From positions 1 to 49,724 of the forward strand of contig JAOZFH010000008.1 of assembly GCA_027491415.1 (NCBI GenBank): DNA of 49,724 nt. The letters are read 5' to 3'. The notes below the pieces were generated by a model. That model did no database searches. It had not been told where the DNA came from and saw nothing but the letters and a program-made list of their open reading frames with translations. Below, piece after piece: positions 33,401 through 41,054 of this stretch. The position numbers and the translations under genes were made by a program. Within the stretch, counting starts at the first letter, position 1, and each line of letters opens with the position of its first letter. The DNA is from Thermoproteota archaeon. GTDB lineage: Archaea; Korarchaeota; Korarchaeia; Korarchaeales; Korarchaeaceae.

Positions 33401-36400
33401 CCATGTCCGCCTGAACCGTCGCAGAGAGGTTGCACCAGATCAGGTTGTCGATGTAAGCCCAAGTCTTGTACCAGTCGTCCGAGTAGGTGTGCACAGTAAA
33501 GTTGACGCGGATCGTCTGCCCCGCGTAAGGCGTGAGATCGTAGTCCGTCGCTATCCACCAGCCGGAGTCTGCGAAGGTCCCGTAGGAATACCCCACATTT
33601 GGGTTGTATACCAATATCGTGTCCAGCGTGTTACCGGCCAGGTCTCTGATAGTCACGACGAGGTAGTCGAAATACGACGAGTCCCAAGACTCGACCCTGA
33701 ACCAGAAGGTGAGGTTTCCTCCCCCGCTCGGGACGGCTATCTCATATGCAGCCCACGTGTCCTCGCCGGTGGCCGTGTAGTCCTCAGACACGTTAACCCT
33801 GTACCCGAGGACAAGCGAGTAGTTCCCCACGGCTGGCAGGCCGTCGTCCACGATGAATCGAGGGTTCGGAGGGGGGGATCCGAGGGTTCCGCCGTCGATC
33901 GTGTAGGGCCCCCTGGGGCTAGCCTGTATGATCGACGAGATCCCGGCTGGGGATTGCCCGTAGAGCCAGTAAGACAGATCCCCTAGGTCCACCCCGGTGT
34001 TCAGCGTGTTGTAGACGGGCTTGGCGCCGTTCTCCAAGATGTCGAAGTAGACGTAGAAGGTCTCCTGCGCGGTCAGGTCGTTTGGGAGCAGGAACTTGAT
34101 TATCCCGGTTCCCCGGCCGGTCGGTATGTACTCCTGCTTGGGAACCAGGCTCCCGCTCGGGTCGACCACTCTCACCGAGTTGTTGTCGAAGGTCCCTGAG
34201 ACGTTCAGGTCGGTCAGGAGGTCCGTGAAGTTGACCTCCACGACGACCATCTGATACTGGTAGCCCGCGGGCACCGTGATGGGAACCCTGTAGTGCCAGT
34301 CGTCGCCGGAGTTGGGACCGTCGGGGTCCCACCACTCGGGGACGCCGTAGATAACGTAGTAGTACCTGTTAGGGTCGTCGTAGAATACGAGGGTGGAGCC
34401 CCTCTGGTACCAGATCTCTACCTTGCGAGTCTCGTTTCCCAGGGCCAGAACCTCCTTCACTACAGCCCCAGGCGGCAGATCGACCGTTATCCGCCTCCAC
34501 TCTCCGTCACTCTTGTTGGCCAGCTCCACAAGGATCTTGCCCGGGGAGAGGAGGACCTGCCTGGAGGGCGGCGCGGCCGGGGCACCGTTCAGGAGGGCCT
34601 CCACTATCGCCATGCCCGCGGAGTCAAACCAGAACTCCTCGCCGGAGACCTCGAAGTCGGCGCCCCTCCAGTGAACCGTGACGTGCTTGGCCTTGAGGCC
34701 AATCCTATGGGACCCCGGCCGCCTAACCTCCAGCCAACGGACCAGCCACGTGCCGTCCTCCCCCTTGGCCTCGAACTCAGACAGGACCTTTACCAGGGCA
34801 GGTTTCTTTGGCTGCTTCGGCGCCTTCTCGGGGGCGGGAATCCCGGAGACGCCAACGCCCCCCCTCCCGGAGGGGCCGCGCTCTTGGGAGGGCGGAAGCT
34901 CCAAAACGATGATCAGTGAGACCTTCCCGTCGCTCCGGCCGTCGGGGTCTCCTGAGCCTCCGTCGCTGAGGGAGAGCGTCCTTCCCCCCACCCCATACCG
35001 CGCTCTGAGGGGTGCCCCGTCCGTCCCCACTACAACGAGGACCCCCTCCACGCCGGAAAGTCTGATTTCGGCGGAGAAGCCGGGCTCTCCCTCGAGAGTG
35101 AGCAGTAGGCCGACCACGTTGTCGCGCCCTCCCCAGGGGCCCTCAGGCGGTTCGACGACCCGCGCGTCAGAGATGCAGGCCCCCTCAGCCGCCAGCGAGG
35201 CCCCTCCAACCGACATCACCGGCGAGCACGGCCCAGGCGGCTGCCTCACCGCGATGACGCATGATTCGGACGCGCGAAGGCCACCCAGGGTGGCGCTTAC
35301 CTCCAGCGTGTAGTTCCCGGGCTCCAGCGGGCCGAGGGGTAGGGTGAAGTTGCCCGGCGCGGGCGCCGAGAGGGCTCCCCGGAGAGCCTCCTCACCGCCC
35401 CGGCCCCTGAGCGCGTACTCAACGGAAGCGTTGCCGGGCGGGGCGCCGGAAAGGAGCAGACCGACCTCGACCGAGACCTCCTCGCCTGAGGGGAACTCGA
35501 CCACCTCAGGGAGTCGGATCCCGAGGGTGGCGTTCGGAGAGGGCGCGCCGGGCGTGAGGACTACGAACCCCTCGGCTCTGGCCGAGAGGCCGCGCCAGGT
35601 GGCCAGCACCGAGAAAGAGTAGTTCCCGGGTGGGAGGTCCGGCAGCGTCAGCGCGGCCAGCCCGTCTTCTGTCGTCCCGGAGGCGGAGAAGTTCGCGGGG
35701 CCCGTGAGGGTGAGATTCACGCCCGCTCCAGACAGAGGTCCAGCAGCGACGGCCTTGACGCTCACCATGGCCAGCCCGACCGACGCGTTCAACCCCACGT
35801 TCAGAACGTCAACCCACAGCGGGACTTCCGCAATCCCGACGGCCCCCGCCCTCCACCCACGGGCGAGGAGGTCGTACCTCCCGAGTTCGACGACGCTCGT
35901 CAGGGGATACTCCGCCAGCCAGGTCGACTCGTTCACATAGACTGGGTCCAGCCGGATGACCCTCCCCCCGGGCGTGACCAAGGACACGTTGACACCCTCG
36001 AGGGACACGTTCGCGGTTATCCAAGCTGAGATGGACTCACCAGGAGCGTATGCGTTCCTTTGGAGGTGTATCCTGAGCTCAACCTTGGGTGAGGGGACCG
36101 TCGCCAGCAACTCTGTGCTCCCGACTATGCCCCTGGAGTCGACGGCCCGGAGATCCAGACTGTACGTCCCGGGCATCCAGGGCTCGAAGCTGACGTTGGT
36201 GGATCCAGAGACCGGAACATCCGTCAGCGCCATAGACGCGTTGTCTGGGCCGACGACGACGAGCGAAACGTTGGCCTCTACGGGCCTCCCGGTCAGGGCG
36301 CTCTCGACACTCACGGCGACCGTGCAGACATCCCACCTGCACGACCAGTCCGCTGAGAGGAGGATCGAGTCGACCGTGAAGTTGGCGACGGCCTCCAGCT

Positions 36401-36773
36401 CTCCGACCTCGGCCCTCAGGTAGTAGATCCCAAGGGGGATTGGCGAGATCAGGGGGAGTGGAAAGCTGAGGATCCAGGTCCCGTCTACCTCGCGCAGGTA
36501 GGCCGAGAGGTTGATCGTACGGTTGTTGGGTGTTATCAGCAGCACGGTGGGGCTGGGGGCCCCCTGGAGAGAGAGGTTGGCCGTCACGTTCTCCCAGGGG
36601 TTGAGGTAGTCCCTAGCCAGCACAATCGAGATGCCCTCGCCTCGGGCCGCGGTCGGGGTCGGAGGGCTGAACTCCTGGGCTCTCGCGGCCTCGGCCGAGC
36701 GCAGGCTCGGATGAGCCGCGGCTATTACGAGAGCCGCCAGCAGCAGACCTGCGAACTCGGCCGACGGCCTCAC
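27450..36773 (-). CDS. Giant multi-domain surface protein with cytoplasmic tail domain
   Basis: 3,107 aa type-I membrane protein. Order: signal peptide (1-30); Ig/macroglobulin-like repeats (about 35-500); Pro-rich linker; DUF2341 domain (about 820-930); DYDGTHGDxxAGDG-like segment (about 1160-1200); SdrD-B-like domain (1258-1380); LamG-like lectin fold (1390-1575); a right-handed beta-helix opened by VVNTLDVDHDPS (1595-2000); then DUF11-type adhesin repeats (about 2140, 2590, 2720 and 2836 onward). One membrane helix (about 2948-2968) and RRRR precede a 134-residue cytoplasmic domain of weak PIN-like character. GTG start 36773, 14 nt after the preceding gene. Many N-x-S/T sites. A stalk or adhesin is likely. 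Confidence 0.85.
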   Translation of the reverse strand: MRPSAEFAGLLLAALVIAAAHPSLRSAEAARAQEFSPPTPTAARGEGISIVLARDYLNPWENVTANLSLQGAPSPTVLLITPNNRTINLSAYLREVDGTWILSFPLPLISPIPLGIYYLRAEVGELEAVANFTVDSILLSADWSCRWDVCTVAVSVESALTGRPVEANVSLVVVGPDNASMALTDVPVSGSTNVSFEPWMPGTYSLDLRAVDSRGIVGSTELLATVPSPKVELRIHLQRNAYAPGESISAWITANVSLEGVNVSLVTPGGRVIRLDPVYVNESTWLAEYPLTSVVELGRYDLLARGWRAGAVGIAEVPLWVDVLNVGLNASVGLAMVSVKAVAAGPLSGAGVNLTLTGPANFSASGTTEDGLAALTLPDLPPGNYSFSVLATWRGLSARAEGFVVLTPGAPSPNATLGIRLPEVVEFPSGEEVSVEVGLLLSGAPPGNASVEYALRGRGGEEALRGALSAPAPGNFTLPLGPLEPGNYTLEVSATLGGLRASESCVIAVRQPPGPCSPVMSVGGASLAAEGACISDARVVEPPEGPWGGRDNVVGLLLTLEGEPGFSAEIRLSGVEGVLVVVGTDGAPLRARYGVGGRTLSLSDGGSGDPDGRSDGKVSLIIVLELPPSQERGPSGRGGVGVSGIPAPEKAPKQPKKPALVKVLSEFEAKGEDGTWLVRWLEVRRPGSHRIGLKAKHVTVHWRGADFEVSGEEFWFDSAGMAIVEALLNGAPAAPPSRQVLLSPGKILVELANKSDGEWRRITVDLPPGAVVKEVLALGNETRKVEIWYQRGSTLVFYDDPNRYYYVIYGVPEWWDPDGPNSGDDWHYRVPITVPAGYQYQMVVVEVNFTDLLTDLNVSGTFDNNSVRVVDPSGSLVPKQEYIPTGRGTGIIKFLLPNDLTAQETFYVYFDILENGAKPVYNTLNTGVDLGDLSYWLYGQSPAGISSIIQASPRGPYTIDGGTLGSPPPNPRFIVDDGLPAVGNYSLVLGYRVNVSEDYTATGEDTWAAYEIAVPSGGGNLTFWFRVESWDSSYFDYLVVTIRDLAGNTLDTILVYNPNVGYSYGTFADSGWWIATDYDLTPYAGQTIRVNFTVHTYSDDWYKTWAYIDNLIWCNLSATVQADMVEGFGVNLTEPRGLQTFGPLKVVARVDAAPTGGVLARVYDPSGALVSSAALYDDGTHGDAVAGDGIFTNDNVYSISPGDRLGDWRIVVLANDSSASILSPSYDGLIHIPGRPDEVNYTDFFNVDELTFEVRANLSGIVFEDEWPLASGFSPGVDLPVSGVRVGLFLDNGDGSFDPLTDPLVRVTETSSAGGYSFLARNDTYWIAVDSRTVTSPRGLNAGRDWVETWAEGTYVVSWDGAAHTGSPDFGGRDPEVSDACSLEVVLYDGFETWAGWSDYGLGTVYQSDEQAYEGSFSLKKDSRNDPNGGYKPVGGTVGRGVILQGYTYRPSPWSGGARDRIGLEDPSFNGYTFTVDHLLGRIWIDRRDGGDPTRISARVSWDPPENEWYFWKMIFFANGTIAFQVYDLSGDLLAQVRATDTTYTSFDRIVVHGGYEYYVDELTLWRPGTRCEHVSLVSAGDYLGESLDFGFSFDVVVNTLDVDHDPSNPRVAQGTLRQFLLNANAISGGDRSWFVFMTPQNVQPDPEHSWWRIDVNPSLGQLPTITDAGTQVNGTVFTPSLSVNDANPGVYGPGGAVGSGPDGVPGTGDEFALPRYSLPEVAIYGQGLESDGLVIGAGPAKIANLSIYGFYSTYGSGGAIHVGSGATQVRIYGCFVGIRPDGRDPGTLGEERNVRLGILVEGDSTEILHSVISYNWGTGVHFTGSQVTSGLIQGCLIYSNGLKQVFDPTLPGGPDGTSVEGSAGGVVVRGNLIANNTCYGIDSWFSLGGMRVEENNITLNGWEPYQGEAGGVRLFGNHSVVSRNVIYSNYGGGVVVARTVPPPSWGSPGNALDNNLTQNSMFNNTGLGVDIDNTTLAGAGNPNGDHVTVNDGALNHGAPNLKVDYPVITFAAYNGTHVYVEGFVNSESAGSGSPEFAGATVEIFMVNNSQAGDNLDGNLYGSRYYGEGFIYLGSLVSDANGEFSGWIPVSSLPARLRPEAGSLLTGTTTLSAAGTSEFGPSARIGEVRLNVSVGKSLTPTAPCYYEVTLNVTNWNPTPAPGVRVYDIVPANMLIESPSPPYQGNSGGVYWWSVDLGPSGSPDSSQLITYTLRSSACGLVDYNLFEAFTLGVDPTESYLNISASEFVDIVLYPDSTYEVRRVWGFLTVSNPTGDVVSDIWIRLDSVGMEFYPDYPTPSDSPVSPPLHVPELRPGDYRRWRYEVDPGLLTPPVSALETVTPFTPACGESTNLTLRITLRFTDRLRNVSLLKPIPAWFTPGSVTSTGGSVSLSTDSIEWDIGDVDLGETIELVITGSARLTGAEQFPQGSLTFRRDDALLLHRIRGVHAVGPAALDVEKNLSEEGYSVRASFTNLARGLIYNLTEVCVWRGSPPPDGEPISCYAIGEAISPGETWVGPWRPDPLAKGVPEYYVTANFTVVPVVGGVQVPLLEAVNGTYLVKATLLEPNLTCEGARPPAPPELTFSKYAEPGVASLGDAVTFTITVRNVGGSGSGIIILEDELPEELTYVTGSSSVNGVSVEPETSGSILRWTLPPLPPGGEWILSFSATVSSLPVGSDIVYNVVLYGGEVVARAPVVIVRPPGPAPEVSPARPVELAKLSISKECSPAEVAIGDVVSCRIVLTNVGNGSAANLTLVDVLPVGLTFVEGSASPPPHQTAPGRLVWKVSELPPGRAFAAVFHAVVTAGAGGSLINVAYTQNYTATYRIGVRPPPTPGPVISKVGTYLGNQTIRYTVSVYVRGGPVDVVVVDRLPDAAALLPESVSTSGAEYASREPNKNALRIVLRLARAGSPATVTYLVKLPPGLAGDVINVAELPEFGLMASSVVRVPPTFLTAAMGGASALPMLAFLLLSLGLRRRRLVLYDSHSIRFTILTGGPGSLSGVRELALVTRTTTDDLLADSAVGPTLADLIRRGTVEVHDLEEGALVQALMLARTTGMSLESATNLIAAVTHGATAVVLSDLLAASVARELGLEVLLLSPTILEGEGELK

Positions 36774-36787
36774 GGTCTCTTCCCCCC

Positions 36788-37603
36788 TCAGGGTGGCCTC
36801 GCCCTTGGGGCGAGACGAGGCCTTCTACCCTCGGACCTCCTGAGGGCCCGAGAGGCGATTAAGACGAGCATGACCACTATCAAGGCCCCCCAAAAGACCA
36901 GGTATCCCTTGATGGGGAGCATGGGTAGTGGGAGGGGGCTGAACTCCACCCATACCCTCACCCTCCCGCCCTCGGGCAGCCCCGACAAGTCCCACTCCAC
37001 TGACTCGCCCCTAGACCCAGGGCCGGGTGAGGCGTAGGTCACCCTAGAACCGGCCGGAGGGAAGATGACCACCCTTCCCCTCTCGACCCTGTTGGAGATC
37101 GGCCCTATCCCAAAGGCGAACTCGTCAAACAGCACGCCGCGCGCCACTCCGTTCTCTATCCTGAAGGAGAGCTCGAAGGACTCCCTCTGACCCGGTCTGA
37201 GGGGCTGCCACAGGGAGTAGCGGAGAACCAGGGAACCGTTCTCCCAGAGCGGGACGACCTCCATGTCGACGTTCCTAGTCAGATCCCTCGCCGAGAGGAC
37301 GGTCACCGAGAGGTTGACCCTCCTCTGGCCGGGCAGCGGGAGGCCGCCAGCGCTCCTCTGCCTGATCCCCGAGACGGGCAGCTTCCCGTACCCGGGCACC
37401 ACCGGGACCCGGCCGTCGTTCCGCAGGGTGGCCCTCACCGTGACAGTCACCGCGCCGTCCTCCGAGACGCGCGCCGTCACCTCGAGCCTCTCGTACACCA
37501 GCGGATTGTACTCACCCTGCGCGCCGAGGGCGTGCAGGGTGGGGAGGCACAGGGCTATCACGAGCGCTGACGCGAAAAAAGCGTGGAGGGGACGGGAGGG
37601 CAT
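36788..37603 (-). CDS. Membrane-anchored surface protein
   Basis: 271 aa. Signal peptide MPSRPLHAFFASALVIALCL when started at ATG 37603; the longer frame to 37714 would add 37 polar residues before it and overlap the upstream gene. A beta-rich extracellular region of about 200 residues follows (ARVSEDGAVTVTVRATLRNDGRVP, REGQRESFELSFRIENG-like), then one membrane helix (about 235-255) and a basic tail. It resembles the DUF11-like building style of its neighbours; family not recognised. Sits 32 nt after the 721-aa gene and 14 nt before the giant gene, so it is part of the same operon. Confidence 0.75.
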   Translation of the reverse strand: MPSRPLHAFFASALVIALCLPTLHALGAQGEYNPLVYERLEVTARVSEDGAVTVTVRATLRNDGRVPVVPGYGKLPVSGIRQRSAGGLPLPGQRRVNLSVTVLSARDLTRNVDMEVVPLWENGSLVLRYSLWQPLRPGQRESFELSFRIENGVARGVLFDEFAFGIGPISNRVERGRVVIFPPAGSRVTYASPGPGSRGESVEWDLSGLPEGGRVRVWVEFSPLPLPMLPIKGYLVFWGALIVVMLVLIASRALRRSEGRRPRLAPRARPP

Positions 37604-37635
37604 AGCCCGACGCCCCGCTCGTCGGGGAAAAAGGT

Positions 37636-39801
37636 TCACTGGGAGGGGGACTTCCTCCTCCTCTCGAGGAGGACCCCCACGACCACCAGGACGGCGACGG
37701 CGATGACCAGCCACTGCTCGAAGGTGGCCGCGCCGAACTCGACGCCCGCCGAGGGCATGAACACGGCGGTGGCATCCAGCGTGTTCCTGGGATCGACGCC
37801 CACCACGAAGATGTCGGTGAGGTTGTAATCGCCCTTGCCGATCACGCAGTAGTGGACAACCACAGGATTGTACACATCCATGTTGAGGTTCTCATAGGTC
37901 CCCTTGGCGGACACGACCACCCTCCCGGCGCCGGTGTCGAGGGTGTTCTGTACCCACGAGACGAGGAAGTCGGTTCCGCCGGCGGCTATGGTGCTGCCCT
38001 CGGCGTAGTTGGTTCCGTTGACGTTAATCGTGCTGCCGTCGACCGGATAGACGGTCCACTGCCTAGTAGACCCGTCGGCCAGCGTGACCGTGACCGTCTT
38101 AACGTTGGCCGCCCCGGGCCCGTCGAACCACTCCGCGAAACCCATCTGCGGTGCCGGAAGCGGGTAGGTCTTCCACAGGTATCCCTTCTGGTAGCCAGTG
38201 AGGCCGGTCACAACCTGGCTGTAGTCCGGCGGAGAGTTCGAGTCGGCGTCTTGGGCCAGCATTTCGATCGGGAAGAACATCATGCTCTCGTTGCTCGCGT
38301 CGCTCTCCTTTGCCATGAAGTTGAGTGGGATTAGGTCATAGAACTCGACGTAGGGCGTCATCCACTCCCCGGCGTTGTAGAGCTCGATCGTTATGCAGGT
38401 CATGTTGTTCACGGGCCCGGGCCTGACCTCCTTCTTCGCCTTGACCAAGTAGCCCCTGACCACCCAGATCATCTCCCTCACGATAAACTTGGACCTCCCG
38501 TCGGGCCCCACACCGACGGTCGTGTTGGTGTAGTTCATCCAGCCGTAGGTCTCGTCCCTCTCTATCCTAGCCCTGAACTCGGCCCAGACCTTCGGAACCG
38601 ATCCGGAGGAGAAGCTGAACGGGCCGTACTGATAGGAGGCGCTGGCCTCTCCCGGGCCTATGACAGCTATCGGAGAGCCGACCTGCTCATTCTCGGAGCC
38701 CGCTATTGGAGTGCCCTCAGGGTTCGCCGTGGTGGTGGCCCACAGCTTGGTGTAGACGATCTCGTAGTCGAAGGTCCCGCTCGTGTCGTACACCACAAGG
38801 GTCTCGTACCAGGTAGACGGAGTCGAGGTGTCCTGTTCCTTCTTGGCCTCGAAGTCGGCATCCCCCACCGCGTAAAGATAGCCCACGCGGCTTCCGCTTA
38901 TCGCCCTCGCAAGCGTGAACCTGAGGTAGATCGTTCCCATGTGGACCTTCTGGGTGCTTCCACCGACCTCTGAGAGGTCGGGAGTTCCCCTAACGACGAC
39001 TCCCGTGAGGTTCTCGTTGGAGTTCGCCGCCACGGTGAACCAGCCGTCCGGCCAGCTGCCGTCGCCCGTCCAGTTGAGCTGCTTTCCGTCGGTGGAGAGT
39101 CCAGACCCACCACTCGTGGGAGTGCCCGCTGAAGTGAACACCGGGTTGCCGGCGGCATCCCGCCAGCCGTCACTCGGCCCGTTGTCCGGGGGCAGGATCT
39201 TCCGGAGCTTGACGCTGACGTCCCACGGGAGATCGTTCACTACGGTTATGTTGATCTCGATGTCCTGAGTCTGCCCGTCCACTATCTTCTCGGGGTCTAT
39301 CGTCTCACTCACCCTTATCGGGGGGCAGGTCGAGATGGACGCTCCGTCGATGGAGTATGTTAGAACAACCCTGTCACCCGGCTGAAGTTCGGTTATGTGG
39401 ACCCAGTGCATGCTGTTCGCATCGCCGAATCCGCTGGAGGGGTAGGAGTTAAGGACCCATGAGGGTATCGAAGCCCCCGGGGCCGACACCTCAACGTAGG
39501 CGTAGGACGGCTTCTCTGACACGGACAGGGGGGTGAGATAGGTCAGGGTCGTGTCGAGCCAGATGGGGAGCCACACGTCGAACACCCTCTCCGTCGCCCC
39601 GTTGTATATCGTGACGTTGCCCGTGACGTTCCACGCCCCGCAGTCGTAGAAGAGGCCGTCGGTCTCCAGGGTGGCGTTAACGATCTCAGTCAGGTACACG
39701 CTCAGCGGCGCGTCTGGAGTCGCCTGCGAGACTTGAGAGGAGCCTGGGGCCACTAGGAGGGCAACCAGGAGGGCGACTCCGAGTACCCCTCTGCGATTCA
39801 T
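37636..39801 (-). CDS. Type-I membrane surface glycoprotein, first gene of operon
   Basis: 721 aa. Signal peptide MNRRGVLGVALLVALLVAPG, about 660 residues of beta-rich extracellular sequence with many N-x-S/T sites and DUF11-like parts (TITVVNDLPWDVSVKL, ITIELYNAGEWMTPYVEFYDLIPLNF), then a single C-terminal membrane helix (FEQWLVIAVAVLVVVGVLL) and a short RRRK tail. Start ATG 39801 has GGTGGT a few bases upstream; the frame to 39852 runs through the promoter. It is probably the main structural or S-layer-like subunit; no named family is recognised. Confidence 0.8.
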   Translation of the reverse strand: MNRRGVLGVALLVALLVAPGSSQVSQATPDAPLSVYLTEIVNATLETDGLFYDCGAWNVTGNVTIYNGATERVFDVWLPIWLDTTLTYLTPLSVSEKPSYAYVEVSAPGASIPSWVLNSYPSSGFGDANSMHWVHITELQPGDRVVLTYSIDGASISTCPPIRVSETIDPEKIVDGQTQDIEINITVVNDLPWDVSVKLRKILPPDNGPSDGWRDAAGNPVFTSAGTPTSGGSGLSTDGKQLNWTGDGSWPDGWFTVAANSNENLTGVVVRGTPDLSEVGGSTQKVHMGTIYLRFTLARAISGSRVGYLYAVGDADFEAKKEQDTSTPSTWYETLVVYDTSGTFDYEIVYTKLWATTTANPEGTPIAGSENEQVGSPIAVIGPGEASASYQYGPFSFSSGSVPKVWAEFRARIERDETYGWMNYTNTTVGVGPDGRSKFIVREMIWVVRGYLVKAKKEVRPGPVNNMTCITIELYNAGEWMTPYVEFYDLIPLNFMAKESDASNESMMFFPIEMLAQDADSNSPPDYSQVVTGLTGYQKGYLWKTYPLPAPQMGFAEWFDGPGAANVKTVTVTLADGSTRQWTVYPVDGSTINVNGTNYAEGSTIAAGGTDFLVSWVQNTLDTGAGRVVVSAKGTYENLNMDVYNPVVVHYCVIGKGDYNLTDIFVVGVDPRNTLDATAVFMPSAGVEFGAATFEQWLVIAVAVLVVVGVLLERRRKSPSQ

Positions 39802-39822
39802 GGTAACCACCTGACCACCACA

Positions 39823-39849
39823 CAATATCAAGCATTTAGCTTGATATTG
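39823..39849. promoter_or_regulatory. Operator: 11-bp perfect inverted repeat around TATA box
   Basis: CAATATCAAGC (39823-39833) and GCTTGATATTG (39839-39849) form a perfect dyad with a 5-nt centre. On the minus strand the centre reads CTAAATG, the likely TATA box, with the transcript start near 39810 and ATG at 39801. A dimeric winged-helix protein bound here would block TBP. The two membrane regulators of the operon are the obvious candidates. Confidence 0.65.
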
Positions 39850-39933
39850 CACATCTTCACTTGTTATTTTCAGCGATCCGCCACATTAAAACGGTTGTAG
39901 CCGCCGCTCCAAACGACTCAACTAGGAAGCGAT

Positions 39934-39943
39934 GAAACGTTTC
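39934..39943. repeat. 10-bp palindrome upstream of surface operon
   Basis: GAAACGTTTC, a perfect 10-bp palindrome, lies about 85 bp upstream of the operator in the roughly 190-bp gap between the small membrane protein gene and the surface operon. It could be a second regulatory site; a 10-bp palindrome can arise by chance. Apart from AT-rich TATA-like patches, I see nothing else in this gap. Confidence 0.25.
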
Positions 39944-40034
39944 CTCGAGGCCCACCTACCCCTCAGGTAAGCGCGTAGCTTAAGTGAAGCCGCCTAGTGA
40001 GTTTAAAAACCGTGGATGGGGGTGAGCGCCGCCC

Positions 40035-40406
40035 TCATCCCACGAGGGACAGGAGCAGAGATATCCCCAGCACGAGGCCCACAATCGCCGACAGCACTAA
40101 GCCCAGTACGAAGCCCACGACTGCGATCAGCAGGGCATGACCCCACCCTATGTCAAACCAGACCTTTATCAACCATATCCAGACCAATATGGCCACCAAG
40201 AACCCTATGACCGGGATGAGCTTCACGAGAACCACTTCTAGGACCGCCCCTACCAAGGCCAGCAGGGCCACGGAGAGCAAGCCCTTTTCTTTCTCCTTAG
40301 GGAGGACGAATCTCTGAGACAGCCACAGAGCAATCACATTAGCGACAAACGTAGCCATCGCGACGGCAGGCGCCCAGGCCACCCCTCCAACCCCGAAAGC
40401 TGGCAT
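40035..40406 (-). CDS. Small four-helix membrane protein
   Basis: 123 aa with about four hydrophobic helices (AVAMATFVANVIALWLSQ, LLSVALLALVGAVLEVVLV, IGFLVAILVWIWLIKVWF, LLIAVVGFVLGLVLSAIVGL). Family not recognised. The open frame continues far upstream out of phase with sense, but a TATA-like TTATAT at 40433-40439 predicts a leaderless start at ATG 40406. Follows the nitroreductase gene. Confidence 0.7.
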   Translation of the reverse strand: MPAFGVGGVAWAPAVAMATFVANVIALWLSQRFVLPKEKEKGLLSVALLALVGAVLEVVLVKLIPVIGFLVAILVWIWLIKVWFDIGWGHALLIAVVGFVLGLVLSAIVGLVLGISLLLSLVG

Positions 40407-40456
40407 TGTAAGACCCCGCCTCCTCTCATGAGATATAAGCCTACCTGACCTCCCGC

Positions 40457-41053
40457 TCACATGCTGGGCCTCCTCAGCCTCGGGTCGGAAGCGGAGTATG
40501 GAAATGGACGTTCGAGTGTGTCGAGGGTGACGATCTCTTCGACGGGCCTCCTGCCTGTGGTTCTCGGCGAGGCCCGCGGCCTCCCGACAGTAAGCACAGC
40601 AACGGGACGCAGGCCCGCGCCGACAGCCCCGACGGCTCTGAGCACGGCCTCGTCGTTGAAGGCGCCCACCCAGCAGGTCCCGTATCCGAGGGCGTGAGCG
40701 GCGAGCATGGCGAACGTGCACGCTATCGTGGCGTCCTGAAGCGAGTAGAGCTCAGCCCCCCTGGTCCCATACCTCCTCGCCGACACCGCAGGTTCAGCGA
40801 GAAACACCAGGGACACTGGAGCCTCAGCTACGAATCTCTGCCCCCAGCAGGCGTCGGCGAGTCTCCTCCTAGTCTCCGGATCCTTCGCGACTACAATTCT
40901 GTACGCTTGTAGGTTGCCGGCCGACGGCGCGCTGCAGGCCGCCTCTATTATCCTGTTCAGGTCTTCCTCGCCCACCGGATCCGGGAGGTAAGACCTCACC
41001 GACCTCCTGCGGCCCATCACCTCGAACAGGTCGGTGCAGTCCTTCCTCACCAT
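40457..41053 (-). CDS. Nitroreductase-family flavoprotein
   Basis: 198 aa FMN-dependent oxidoreductase of the nitroreductase superfamily. Landmarks are RRRSVRSYLPDPV (FMN-binding basic patch), AACSAPSAGNLQAYRIVV, LQDATIACTFAMLAAHALGYGTCWVGAFND and VAVLTVGRP. Physiological substrate unknown. The start ATG is 1 nt from the stop of the aminotransferase gene, so the two are one transcription unit. Confidence 0.9.
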   Translation of the reverse strand: MVRKDCTDLFEVMGRRRSVRSYLPDPVGEEDLNRIIEAACSAPSAGNLQAYRIVVAKDPETRRRLADACWGQRFVAEAPVSLVFLAEPAVSARRYGTRGAELYSLQDATIACTFAMLAAHALGYGTCWVGAFNDEAVLRAVGAVGAGLRPVAVLTVGRPRASPRTTGRRPVEEIVTLDTLERPFPYSASDPRLRRPSM

Positions 41054-41054
41054 G

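Noticed and set aside
27450-36773. Giant gene as a fusion or assembly artefact
   Set aside because: It is one uninterrupted frame of 3,107 codons with a signal peptide at one end, a membrane helix near the other and a coherent order of surface domains.
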